NCBI GenBank assembly: GCA_902702965.1
Contig: CACRXP010000419.1
Location: forward strand, 300,621-364,620
Direction of reading: 5' to 3'
From: Spirometra erinaceieuropaei
Taxonomy: Eukaryota > Platyhelminthes > Cestoda > Diphyllobothriidea > Diphyllobothriidae
Length of the DNA stretch: 64,000 nt
This document shows, in pieces, positions 1 to 11,175 of the stretch. The translations under genes were made by a program, and so were the position numbers. A model generated the notes under the pieces. It made no database searches and had not been told where the DNA came from. It saw only the letters and a list, made by a program, of their open reading frames with translations. Within the stretch, counting starts at the first letter, position 1; each line of letters begins with the position of its first letter.

Positions 1-84
<84 letters not shown>

Positions 85-94
85 GTAGTAGGTA
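1..94. repeat. (GTA)n microsatellite
   Basis: Almost pure GTA trinucleotide repeat with one interruption near position 75. It starts at the window edge, so its true length is unknown. Confidence 0.95.
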
Positions 95-344
95 GGAGAT
101 ATCACTAAAATATCGGAACACAATAGCTTAAGTTGTAAGAATTTCGAGAAGTGCAACGGTGGGGAAATGACGTGGCCTAAAACCACCGGTGAATAATTTC
201 CGGGTAAGGGGGTAGCCGCAGTCTAGTCCAACCTAACGATCAATTTCCTTCTAAAATTTCCACGCACTGCGAGCACCAAAATGGCCGAGACGGAAACAGA
301 TTGAGCCACTTTCTCCTTCCCTCCACAACCAATCACGGAGGTCC
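95..344. other. Unannotated sequence
   Basis: I recognise nothing coding or repetitive between the microsatellite and the first foldback element. Confidence 0.4.
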
Positions 345-864
345 TTCTGGTTTTTCAAAAAGTTCACAATTGTGAGATTCTTAAGACCGTGAGACGTCCA
401 TTCAGATAGCTTTGTTTATGGATGCTCATACTGAAGTATGCAGCATAGTTTATCTTCCCTGTATGATTTATCTTAAATGAAAAGTTTGCAGCTTATAGCT
501 TGGAAAACCTGAGCGCAATTACTGGGGAAATGAGAGACGTTGTTAAAAACCGACAGAGACCCCTTCTTCGACTATGAAATCTGAAGGAATTTCCTACCAA
601 ATGAGTAGATGAACAAAAAATATTTTTCGAGCATGTTTACTATAAAATATGTTTGAACCAACACGGGCATTAGAAATCAATGAGGACAAGCAGCATTATA
701 GAGTAGCTGTTTTTACGGACTGCTGCTTATGTAGGCGGTTGAAAAGACGTGCATTCAAAGGCTACACGATAATCAATACTACATCTCTACTTAGACAATT
801 CCTTTTAATCTAAAACACATTTGAGGATTTCGACTGAAATTCCAGGAGATACGATGCCTACTGT
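345..864. mobile_element. Foldback MITE, copy 1 (5'-truncated)
   Basis: This belongs to the family best seen at 55490-56450. It contains the family signatures TTTTCAAAAAGTTCACAATT, AAGACCGTGAGACGTCC and AGCATGTTTACTATAAAATA, and it ends in CCTACTG followed by TA. The outer part of the left arm is missing. The spacer reads in the forward orientation. It lies just downstream of the TBC1D23-like exon with respect to that gene's direction. Confidence 0.7.
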
Positions 865-1214
865 AATTCCAGCCAGGTGTGCAGAGAAATTTGATACGGA
901 GTGGAGGTGTGTCCTACTCTAATATTAACCAAGGCTAGATGAAGGAGTTAGAATCAGCAGGCAAAAACGAGCTGTTCAGTGCACAAAACTTTACAAGTGC
1001 ACACACACATAGACTTAAAGGTGCCTAAAAGTACGTACTCACTAGCGAAGGTGAAAGCACACACTCACACACACCTCCAGAAAACACGCGACTAGCATAC
1101 ATGATAGGCAGAAGAAACGCACCAGGATAGAACACTCAAGAGTGCTGAGACGACGATCCGATTAGAAAGTGGCCTACGTATGTCGGCTTTCAAGCAATAC
1201 ACTGAAAGACCTAC
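865..1214 (-). other. Probable intron of the TBC1D23-like gene
   Basis: Follows the splice donor at 1214/1213 on the minus strand. It contains short CA-rich runs near 1000-1080 and no other recognisable feature. Confidence 0.5.
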
Positions 1215-2099
1215 CGCGTGACTTGGGTTCTGTGACCGGACCCTCCGCTGGGGGAGCATCCTGCTTATCCGCAGGGGAATGATCCTCCGTCTCGGCGGTA
1301 AGAGCATCATCAGCGTGGTTTACTTCCTCTTCCTCCTCCTTCTCCTCCTTCGCCTCCGACTCCACGTCCTGAATCCCCATGAGGTCGTTCTTAGCGTTAA
1401 CTAGCAGCACAAGCGCAACAAACATGCCAAAGTGCGGTGTATTGAGGAGGAACTGGAGATCCCAGAGGGCCAGCAGGGTCTCCTCATGTAGACAGTTGGC
1501 AAACAGGGACTCGAACCACAGCCGCGCGTAGCACTCCGGCGCGAGTTTGTGGGAGTCAAGGAAGTTGCACAATCGCGGCTCGTGATACTGCAACAGCAGG
1601 CGAAAGGCATTGCAAGCACGAGCACTGCCCACAGCACCGCAGGAGGCCACAAAACGATGGAACACCGCGGTGAAGTAGGCGTAGAGGTCAGAACGACTGA
1701 TAGGCCACAGAACACTGTACAGTGTACTCAGTACGCTGATCCATCCGCTGTCCTCAGTGAAGGGCAGATCGTAGGTTTTGGAGAAATGCGTCAGCACTGA
1801 CTCAAAGTCACTCGTCAGACGAGCGACAGAGGGCAGTAGGGGGACATCGACAGGTTCTTCTGTCTGGGCTTCAGCGGCACGTTGGAGCCTAGCGAGCACG
1901 GTGTTGGCGGCCTCGGCACAGCCTGCGTGTAGGGTCTCCTGCGCGGGCAAATCGAAGACGTCCGTGAAGGAGGACATACCACCGCCCAGCGCAGAAGTGA
2001 TTTCCACATGCAGACACAGACGCCATAAGTCGTGCCTCAGCCGTGCCGGCACAGGTCTAAGTCCGCAGATGCTGCGAACCTTTGCAAAATCCGCGTTTT
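1215..2099 (-). CDS. TBC1D23: TBC1D23-like protein, TBC-domain exon
   Basis: One 885-nt exon, about 295 codons, open on the minus strand. It is bounded by an acceptor (pyrimidine tract ending CCGCCCAG, minus strand at 2102-2100) and a donor (CGCG|GTAGGT at 1214). It matches vertebrate TBC1D23 through GLRPVPARLRHDLWRLC, FDLPAQETLHAGC, FRLLLQYHEPRLCNFLDS and LVLLVNAKNDL. The family tethers endosome-derived vesicles to trans-Golgi golgins and the WASH/FAM21 machinery. The Arg finger (IxxDxxR) and Gln finger (YxQ) of active Rab-GAPs are absent (DLPAQETLH and SGWISVLSTLY occupy those regions), as in the family, so catalysis is not expected. The exon ends in a Glu-rich, low-complexity linker. N-terminal exons above 2102 and the rhodanese-like and C-terminal domains are not found; the latter would lie off the left edge. 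Confidence 0.85.
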
Positions 2100-2102
2100 C
2101 TG

Positions 2103-4928
2103 GGCGGAAAAAGCAATGGAGCAGCCGTGAGGAACCAGTCACGTCTAGCTTAACGATAAAAATGGACACTCATATTCATCTCACTGGGGAGGTAAGCAGG
2201 TCGTTGGTGGAAGCCAGAAAAAGGCAATTTCCTGCGTCTGTTGGGACTCTGCAGCAAGATGGCCCACACCAACTGCTATCACAAGCGGATATGACCAAAC
2301 TATGGAAGTCATGAAAGATTTGCTAAATTACTCGTAAGTAATATTCCAGGTTACGGTAAATAACAGGGTCAGGGGATTTTAGAACTAGATCCGCAGAAAA
2401 ACGGTCACCCTGTGTTCCCCACTCTCATGAATAGACAGCTTGTCCGAGTCAAGCCAGCTAGAGCTGATTTTTGACAAAAGCAAGCGCCTGTTGGTCCCCA
2501 CATGTACCGGATCTCCCATCAAAGGGAGTGGCCATAAAGGCCGTAAATGAGAACTAGCTATTGCGATCTACCCATCAACCTATGTGAGAACCGAGCTATC
2601 CTGTGAGTAAATAACCTACACCAGCACCCCTTACTGCGCCGTGATGATTTAAGGGCCTACGTATGAACCTCGCTCTCCAATGCCGCGTCTATGGCCAGTC
2701 CGAGTCAACTCGATTAGAGCTAAGATCAAGCGCAGTGGCTGGTGTAGCGTAAAGCACCCCCCTTCCTCAAGCATGCAACGTGACTGCGAGCCCTCCCCCC
2801 ACCGTTAAGGAGCGCCACCGCTAGAACGCAGTCCGCCGAACATGTACCACAGGGTTGTGGCTTTCGCCTTTGTCTAACGCCGCAGCGCAGGTCCCATCGC
2901 GGATCGTATAATCCGGCCCCGGGAGCCACCAACAGTGTGCCGTACGATGCTCTTTCTGCGCATACTTCTGAGAGGCAGAGGACGATGCCCATGTTACACA
3001 GCGCAGTTTTGGAGCCTCCCAAATCTTTTGCCGATGATGTAAGATCTGTGGAGGGTGACTGTTGGCTGCCACAGTAAAGTCCGCATCCGACGGGTCGTAA
3101 GTGAAGCTGTAAGCGCACACCGAAGACATTCCTGTCTCAACAGGTACGTGCGGTAGCAGCTGCAGTAAGCACATCAAATTATTAGTCCACTAATCACTGG
3201 AAAGTAGTCCTGACAACAACAGTGGCAGATGTGGCTTTTATCAGCACTCTGGCTCCTCGTTTTCCTGATTGTCATCGACACAAGCGCCCCCGCTGTCGAC
3301 ATTCTTCCCAGTATTATCAGTAGCATTCATATTGTGTTGATAGTGATGACAGCGCACACGCCGCGAACAACGAGGACCGCCAGTGTCCCAGGATTTGGGA
3401 GTGAATTATGCGTGAAAAGCGTTGGCGTAGGAAAATCTCGCGTAACATCTATTTACACTTCTCTTCCCACTTCCACCATACGCCAATGTCGAGAGGAAGG
3501 CGTGTCTGAAGACGAACAAAAACGCATCGCAGGAGTTTGTTGCTTGGAAATCTTCATTGTTTAAAAGATCTCTCATATGAACAGTCTATAACGCAAGTGT
3601 GATACACAGCTATATCCTACGCGCCTGTGTCCGCTTAATGACGGCAGTCGTACCCTGAACGCGAACGCATAGGCCAGAATCCCATCACATGGTAATCAGG
3701 GCTTTTTACGGCAGGAAGAACTGCTTAAATAGGACTTATGTAAATGGATCATAAGTCTATGCTACTTCTCAAACCGTCGAATGTTACCTTTTACTTGGGA
3801 AGCTCCCCGGCCACATATATATTGGTCTCCCTCACAAACACCACATTACACCACGAAGTCCAACGTGACCACTATCACATTACTCATCAGAAAGAAAAAC
3901 ATCCCACGGAACAGAGTGGGAACCCACCCCTGCGTTAAATTTGGCCCGTCTGCTGGCCAGCTACCAGTTACCCAGCGCGGCCTTCACTGAAGGTTTGCTA
4001 TGAAATAAGCGGAATAAGAGGCTGAAAATCAGAAGCGACAATGCCACCAGGATACGGAGGACCCAGGTCTGGCAAACCGACTGCCCAATAAAATTTCGCA
4101 GTCCAATAGCGAGCATGGACATCCATCCAAAGTGTGAGCGGATGATCAGGAAACTTAGCTCTCGGTCCTGAATCCCCTCATCTAATGCAAATTACCCTGT
4201 CACTAATTTTGACTCGTGATACAGTGTCAGCAGCAACCGACTCGTTCGGCCATTTTCAAAGTTTGACGATTTTGGTGTTTCGAACTCTTCGGACACCCTA
4301 GGAAACATGCAGTCGCCTCACTCTAAATTTACAGTGACACCCAAAACAAATTAACTATATGATTGTCCGAGAAGGCTGGGTCGGCCCAGTGCTAACCTCG
4401 AGTATGATGCGTGGCGAAGGCCGGCTGCAAGAATGCCCCAGACTGCTTTAGTGGCAGCTCGACTACAGCTCAAACTAAGTGTTGTTAGATGGACATAACC
4501 TGCGAGGAGATGCAGCTTCCACCTTTTTTCCACGGCCTTTCATACAGCTGCGGCAGTCTCGATTTTGCAGACTTGCGTCGTCAGACGATATGTTCTGTTT
4601 GGCAGGGCCGCAACGAACCCCAAAGTTAAATTACCCTAGATCGGAAGAGGGCTTCAGCTAAAGGTGGTCCTAGAAGGATGTGCAAGATTTTTCAGACAAG
4701 CCAGTACTTTAATCTGTGCGTCTGACTGATCTGAGACAACCAAGATGCGGTGACAATGCAGTTGGCAGATACGACCCCCTGATCAATGGAATATTTTTCA
4801 GCGAGGTTTGGTTCGGCAGCCCCACTTGATTGATACCATCTCGTTAGCCAACTAAAGCAACTTAAGCAGGTGCGATTACGCTGACTTTACATATATCACG
4901 TGTTTGAGCCTTCCTTACTACTTTATTT
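2103..4928. other. Intron or 5' flank of the TBC1D23-like gene
   Basis: The missing N-terminal TBC1D23 exon(s) should lie here or further right on the minus strand, but I could not identify them. A 118-codon minus-strand open frame at 2821-3177 follows an AG acceptor-like site. It has no recognisable domain and competes with another open frame over the same bases, so I do not call it. A plus-strand frame at 3229-3564 starts with a hydrophobic stretch and is likewise uncalled. Confidence 0.3.
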
Positions 4929-5306
4929 CAACGAGTGGCTGTGCCTGGAAGGAGGAAGATTCTCATACGTCAGCATCGGTTACATCCTTCTAGCCCTGCT
5001 TGCATTCTCTATTATCTCAGCCCAGCGAGTGGCTGAATAGGCCTGCTTATGTCATTGTTCGGACGGTGTGGAACTCCGCCGTTTCTACTATAGAGGCCAT
5101 GCACTGCGAACTAATACACGGTTCCCTCTGTGGCGTTCCAGTTATGGATGCGCCTTCCTTATCCTCTTAATCCAGCGAGTGGCTGTGTCGCGGGGTGTGT
5201 ACACGCCATCTTCGGTTAAACCAACCATCGATTTACACGTGCATCCCTACGCGTGTTACGGAGTCTGCTTGCGTTCGATTCCCCTTTCTAATCAAGTGAG
5301 TGGCTA
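4929..5306 (+). repeat. Degenerate tandem repeat with a GCGAGTGGCT core
   Basis: The string CAACGAGTGGCT, CAGCGAGTGGCT or CAAGTGAGTGGCT recurs four times at roughly 4928, 5022, 5173 and 5294. Each later copy is preceded by a similar pyrimidine-rich stretch (for example TTGCATTCTC or TTGCGTTCGATTCC). Units are about 95-150 nt and strongly diverged. I see no coding potential across them. Confidence 0.5.
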
Positions 5307-8300
5307 AGTTATGTCAACCAAATTTGTCTTAGTTAGCTAACCATACGATATCAGTCAAGGGGGCTGCAGAACCAAACCTCGCCTATTTTTCCTAGTCTCT
5401 GAGTCAGGAAAACTGAGCCCTCTCAACTGAAGACGTCCCGGCGGCCGAACATTACTGTGACTGCTGCCCACCACCCCGAATATGCAAGTACTGTTTGATA
5501 GAAAAAACGACCGAGTACACGACCCTCTGTTTCGAATTTGACAGATGATGTGCCCACAGACTTGAATATCAATGACTACCGTGGCATTAGCATGCTTGGC
5601 ATTAGTCCTAAACTTCAGTGATCACATTTTAACTGCCTAGATGTGTGCTCCGACACGCTAACAATAAAGATCCTGAGCGGCTTTCATCCATGCCGAGGAT
5701 GTGTTGACTGCTATTCCTCACTCTACCGAAAACTTTAACACACTTAAGAGTGAAAACGACCTCACTGACGTTGCTTCTGGGCTGCGTCCTACTACTGACT
5801 CTCCTCTGGGCTCTTCAATGCATGTTGGAAGACTACTCTGATACTACAGTAGGCTGCATTCTGTGCAGCACGGTGCTGGCAAGCCTACTGACAGAATGCA
5901 GTGCACAATTATCAGACAGAGTCGAGGGTAGCTGAAGGAGGCCTCGAAATCAACTCTTCGAAGAGAATGATGGTTGTCTTGGGCTTCGTGGCCAGAGATA
6001 TCCGACAGGTTGCGGTACACGGCGAAACCCTTGAATGAATAACCTCAGCTACCTTCGGTCGAAATCTTCGCCAAATGGGCCGGACAGAATTAAAATAAAT
6101 TACGGAGGTCAGCCAGGTGCATAGGCATGCAGTCTACCTCACCAAAAAATCTAGAATCAGCAGGTCTGTCAAAAAACCAAACTGCGACTGTACGGGGCCT
6201 CCGTGGAGAAAATCCCTCTGTATGGAACGCGGACATGGATCGTCCGCACAAACTATATTGCTCGCTAGCGTGTATTCTAGTGTTGGTAGTGCTTGCGATC
6301 GATTGCGAATTTGTCTGCCGAGTAGCACAGAATAGAATAGAATAGAACCGGCTGACTGCGTCCTTACAGGCCGACGGACGACTTGATCATGCGCTGCGCC
6401 AACCTGATGGTGAAATCGTCTAGGACATCACTGCACCAAAACGTTGTCCAGGTTGACGTCGTGGATGTGGCCAGAGGAAAAAGTCAGTTAACGTGTACCA
6501 AACTCTAGCAAATTTCTGGCTTTGCAATATTCTGTATGCGGGAACGGAGTGTCAAGCAGCTTAATTTCGCTCGGGATTCTGTCGTTGACCGACAGCAATG
6601 GAAGGCGATCACTCGTTATGCGGCACACCTGCAAAATAAACGTGGGGCAAGTAGATGAGCGTTAGATACGGCCTTTACGTCACGCTAGCCACTGCGCCAA
6701 ATCTTACCTTCTGTTGGGTTGACTCGGTCTAGCATGAGTGAGGGATGACGGAGCGAGATCAATACTAAGGAAGTTCCTTTCACATCGGGCCAGCCCTCGG
6801 TTTCCTCACTATAACAAATCCGCCACGTTTTCAAATTACCGCGACACACCAAATATCGTGACTTGGAGGACCGTTTATTCACAGGATATCTCGGACATTA
6901 GCTGGATCTATGGGCATATAACAGCGCTTAAAAAGTTGTTGGGATGCGTGTAGCGGGCATTGCGCATTTAGCAAACTCAGATGAAGGTTTAATGTTAGAT
7001 CAGTTTCTGCGCCATGCCTTTGATACAGATGATGCTCGGACAAGTCGTCTTACTACCGCTCACGCACTCAATACTCAGTTCACCCGTTCTTATAGGACGA
7101 TTGCGACAAGGCGTCTATCACGGGAGCGGGACAGACGGCGACAGAAGACTGTAAACTTCGAGAATGTTGAGCTCCGCGGAGTCAGAACTATCAATCGACA
7201 CTTCGGAAGGATAGAAAAAACCACATTCCATCGTCGAAGACTAGTTACTGGAATTCATGCACTAAGATAGAGGAGCATTTGCACATCACAGCCTCCGACA
7301 CCAACCGCCCGCATTGGGTTAAATGGCCCAACATGCTTGTAATTTGCCAACATCGTTGAACCAGAGTTATTGAGCGAGTCGGTTATTGTGCAACATGCAG
7401 CGTTATTCTCGGACAACGTGCGTGTGGCCACAATGAGTTTTGGATCAAGATGTGTTTCAGACGAACACCCAGCTTATTTGTCAGAAACTGCCATCTTAAG
7501 TGTTTTGACACAATGGAACACAAGCAGGACGCGGCGGTGGTAAGGAAGCCCATTCTAAGTTGATTTAAGGTCGCCATAGCCTCTTGTTCCTATTGGCGAT
7601 TTCGGATTTTATGGAGTGGCCCGTGCTACAGGGTGCATCATGCAAAGCGACTGCAAATTTTCAGTCACAAGGCTCCTTACTTCGCAGCTACTCTGCCGAA
7701 GATCAATCTTCTATCCCAATCTCAGGGAAACGAGGGAGATAACAGCTTGTTAAATAACGAATTTATGATTTCCTGGTTTTGCAAAGGTAAGGTCGAACAT
7801 GCGAACTATTGTAGTCTATGAATTACATTCAGCAAATAAAAACTCACGTACTCACGGTTAAGGGAATTCGACTAAGTAAATCCCGTTGGGCGATAAGAGA
7901 CTATAGATGAGGGAGACGGCGAGGGATTTACTTATCACTCGCGTTAATGAGCTGGTATTCGTTTCTTAAAATCCGGAAGCAAGACAGTCGTCCACACGAC
8001 AGAACATATTCTTAAACTTACAAAAATAATATGGATACTAAGCCTAAATAAGTGTCGAGTGCAAGACAGCAAGTATGTGCGGTTCTGTAGAAAATTTCGC
8101 TGTAGTGACGACAGTGACCGATTGCCGTGCTGCTACTTAATTTGTATCTAGTTAATTACTACGGTAGCTAGAAACTCGAGTAAAGGGCGCAGGTGATACG
8201 ACAAATGGTGCCACAACAAAGCAACACAGGATTAAGAATGTTAGGAAGAGAAAAACAATCGAAAATAAGCAACCGCTTAAACACAATCTGCATTTAAAGT

Positions 8301-9504
8301 GCCAAGGGAGAATGTAGGTTGGTCAGCTCAAAATAACTTGGTGCGCTTGCAATAGCACAAGAGAAAAAAATGTACCGAGTAAAGCTATTTCCAGTTCTGC
8401 CTCCCACGAATCATCCACGCTAAGATCCTCCAGCGAGGACTCCGCCGATAGCGAAGCCATACGTGTAAACTTCTCGGGTGTCGCGAAACTAGGCTGATGA
8501 TTGGTGGTGGCTTTCAGTATTCTCCTTCCCGTGTTCTGATCAGCTCAGTCTCGCCTTGGATGCCAAATCCACGAAAATTTTTAGTTATGTGTGAACCACA
8601 AGATAACACCTAAAAAGCACCTAACACAAACTCAACACTGTCGTGCTGCAAAGGCGAGAATTTGCACACAGTGTGAAACATAATTGCTCTTACAGCTAGG
8701 AGGTGGTGCAGTTTATCGCGGCAGGCTAGGCCGAGAGTGAGACCCTGGCTACCACGACCTACCGTCCCGATCCCAAACGGATGCCAGTGGGGAGGATAAT
8801 GTATTCTTTAAAAGAAGACGAAGGCGCAATCACTGGGACGGTTGATTCTGTACAGATAAACCGGAGAAGTAATTGGAGGAAATAGGCAGCCAGACATGAG
8901 CACGTCCGGCGCCGGGTGAACGGCGTCCAAGGTGTCAAAGGGAAGGCGTCACAGCGTCTTAGGCCAGGGCACGTCTGATTAGGTCTTGAACCTTATTGGC
9001 CAGTTGGAGAACGAATAGGCGAATGCCACACAGTCCTGGTGCGTACGAGCTGACACTCGCGAGGGGCACAGTGTTTACACAGACGCTCGGAGAAGGGCCA
9101 CTACAAGTTCGACTTAAAGAAAATTCGGGCTTACGCCTTTGAACTCCTTATTTGTTACGAGTCACAGGAAAACAGCAGTTGCGAATGAGGTGGTATCAAA
9201 AAAAGTACAAAGAAATATCACAATTCCGTGGACCAGACAATGATTTAGAATATTAGCAACACTAACCGATATAGATATGCTGGTTGTGTATGAAATACTG
9301 GCATGTTTAAGCACAAGTATGCTATAGAGAAAGCAGTATGATGTCAACTGTCTTCCGACGTCAATGCAAATGCTAGTACTTGTTCTCAAAGTTAGAGACA
9401 GTAAGAAAGTTTCCTAAACATACTACACCGAAATATACACAGTAGTAATATGACAGTGAAAAATTGCTAACACCAATCGTCAAGACGGCGTCGGTCAGAT
9501 ACAG
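5307..9504. other. Unannotated sequence
   Basis: No gene recognised; open frames are short and overlap one another. A short (AATAG)n run occurs at 6331-6347. The stretch 9118-9165 (GGGCTTACGCCTTTGAACTC) resembles the 3'-terminal hairpin region of the CR1-like element that begins at 9505 and may be a decayed tail of another copy. Confidence 0.35.
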
Positions 9505-9525
9505 TTCAATTCAGTTTATTGAGGG

Positions 9526-9557
9526 AAATAGGCGTAAGCCTTTGAGTACCCTATTTG
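9526..9557 (-). other. 3'-terminal hairpin of CR1-like LINE
   Basis: On the minus strand AAATAGG and CCTATTT form a 7-bp stem around a loop containing TCAAAGGCTT. The same element, with sequence changes that keep most pairs, occurs at 25117-25153 and 25290-25317. It probably marks the RNA end recognised by the element's reverse transcriptase. Confidence 0.6.
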
Positions 9558-9669
9558 CAATGTAAAAAATGTGTGGTGTACAGATAGATGTTCTGGGCTG
9601 AAATAGTTCGAACACGCCCATAATGGTGGGACAAAATGAGAAGGAGTTACAGGGGGTGAGCTCGACTTC

Positions 9670-10482
9670 TCATCGCTCTTGGTCATTTCGGAATATAAAT
9701 ATGTCCAGATTCTTCTTAAAACTTTGTATAGATGATGACATCACAACATCTGTGGGAAGCTCATTCCATGGTTTGACCACCCGAACCGAGAAGGAGAACT
9801 TCCGCACATCCAGCCGTGCCTGCTGAGTGCGCAGTTTTAACGGGTGACCTCGGAGGTTGGTCGTGGTAGCAAATTCAAAAAAGTCCTCAAAGGCCAGACT
9901 GCAATCCAACCCCTTTACAATGCGGAAGGCTTGCAAGAGATCCCCGCGAAGTTGCCTGTAACTCAAAGGAAAGAGGTTCAGATTTACTAGGCGGGTTGCA
10001 TAAGGAAAGGAGCTTTGACCCCTAACCATCTTCGTGGCTCTCCTCTGGACTCTTTCGAGGCAGTTTTGATCCACAACAGCCCACGGCCTCCAAGCTTGTA
10101 TGCCGTACTCTAAATGCGGCCGGACGAATGTTCCGAATGTCTTAGAGAAAGCTTCTTCGCCACAGTCCATAAACGCACGCTTGATGGCGTACAGTACGGA
10201 CATTGCGGTTTTGGCCACCCTCGAACAGTGGGCGGATGGTTTTAGGGAACTCGTCGTAAGCACACCGAGGTCCTTTTGGTCTTCGACCTGTTGTAGGGCT
10301 GCACCGCCCAGAAAGTGGCCTCTTGTGTTGGCGGATCTGGCTGTGTTGCCTAGGCGAAGTATGCTACATTTGGCAATGTTGAACAGCAGGAGCCAACGAT
10401 TTGACCACTCCTCCAGCCGATTCAGGTTCATCTGCAGTCTGTCTTCATCGGCAGGACCCCGAATTACACTCCATATCTTCAT
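9670..10482 (-). CDS. Reverse-transcriptase C-terminal fragment (CR1-like ORF2)
   Basis: An uninterrupted frame of about 270 codons. It covers the region after the RT active site, the thumb (FGTFVRPHLEYGIQAWRPW) and the C-terminal domain (LRGHPLKLRTQQARLDVRKF, then VVKPWNELPTDVV). The same blocks appear in the copy at 23.7-25.0 kb. The palm catalytic residues are lost to 5' truncation, so it cannot be active. The lack of stops suggests a fairly recent insertion. Confidence 0.85.
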   Translation of the reverse strand: MKIWSVIRGPADEDRLQMNLNRLEEWSNRWLLLFNIAKCSILRLGNTARSANTRGHFLGGAALQQVEDQKDLGVLTTSSLKPSAHCSRVAKTAMSVLYAIKRAFMDCGEEAFSKTFGTFVRPHLEYGIQAWRPWAVVDQNCLERVQRRATKMVRGQSSFPYATRLVNLNLFPLSYRQLRGDLLQAFRIVKGLDCSLAFEDFFEFATTTNLRGHPLKLRTQQARLDVRKFSFSVRVVKPWNELPTDVVMSSSIQSFKKNLDIFIFRNDQER

Positions 10483-10561
10483 GGCGCGTCCTTCGAATTT
10501 GAGTCGTATCCCCAGCTCTCCGAGTTTTCGTCGAATTTACGTGATAGTATAGGGCAGACTG

Positions 10562-10870
10562 AACGTCGCGTGGAAATAAATTGCAAACTGACAACGTATC
10601 CTTCGGATTTGGATTACAAGTACACCAACTCGAAAGTTCTATCATTACTGGAATTTTCGGATCTCGACGTTATTTCCCACGGAATCAGGAGGAAGATTCT
10701 ACCCGAATTCTTCAAGGAACAGCACCACTGATTAGTCTTCTCATTCGCACCGGTGAAGTATACCACAAATTCTCCATCAAAAGATATTTGCAATCGTCCG
10801 ACCATCTGAACAAGTCTCCCTACTTGACAACTTTTCTCCGAGATCTTCGTCGAAAATTATAAACGGCTGA
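10562..10870 (+). repeat. Dispersed repeat, copy 1
   Basis: Matches the reverse complement of 29250-29624. Shared blocks include AACGTCGCGTG, CACCAACTCGAAAG, ATTTTCGGATCTCGACG-like sequence and the translated string HQLES followed by SRRYFPRNQEEDSTR (SRSYFPRYKEEGSTR in the other copy). The two copies differ by many substitutions but remain collinear. No known family recognised. Confidence 0.55.
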
Positions 10871-11019
10871 GTCGTTTCCTATTTTACTTCATAATTGGCA
10901 AATTCTTCATTCTAACAATTGTTGAAAACATCCTGCAATACTCTAGAAGTGATTGAAGAGTTTGAAAATCATCAACAATGAGCCAATTTGTCATAAAAAA
11001 CTCGTTCACAAAAGTTGTG

Positions 11020-11090
11020 CAACCGGGATTTGAACTCGGTACCTGCGGTCTCGGAGGCCACAGTGTTAGCCACTGCGCCATCGATGAACG
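11020..11090 (-). tRNA. tRNA-like sequence (tRNA pseudogene or SINE head)
   Basis: The minus strand shows a pol III A-box-like block (TGGCGCAGTGGCTAAC) and a B-box-like block (GAGTTCAAATCCC) at tRNA spacing, with an imperfect anticodon-type hairpin between them. The stems are imperfect, so it may be a tRNA pseudogene or a SINE head rather than a working tRNA. It lies directly before the LINE ORF1 starting near 11176, and the ORF1 frame stays open through it in the opposite direction. Confidence 0.45.
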
Positions 11091-11175
11091 GTCTGGCGCT
11101 AGTCAGATATGTTTATCAACTACAGAAGAGCAGCTGAAAACGGTCTTTAATTCATTAGCAGTCTCTTGCGATAAA

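Larger units (their letters stand above)
9505..10485 (-). mobile_element. CR1-like LINE, 5'-truncated copy
   Basis: On the minus strand the element runs from inside the reverse-transcriptase palm to a 3' end near 9505. It has a 3' hairpin at 9526-9557 and the terminal motif AATAAACTGAA. It breaks off at the point corresponding to the catalytic FADD motif of the copy at 22-25 kb. 5' truncation is the usual outcome of target-primed reverse transcription. Confidence 0.85.

Noticed and set aside
1549..2314. Plus-strand open frames of 83 and 178 codons
   Set aside because: Antisense shadows of the TBC1D23-like exon, which has clear homology.
2821..3177. 118-codon minus-strand frame after an AG site
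   Set aside because: Reads somewhat like protein, but an overlapping 130-codon frame looks equally good and no domain is recognisable. It could be an upstream exon but I cannot support it.
3229..3564. Plus-strand frame with hydrophobic N-terminus resembling a signal peptide
   Set aside because: Only composition supports it; the rest of the frame shows no domain, splice context or similarity.
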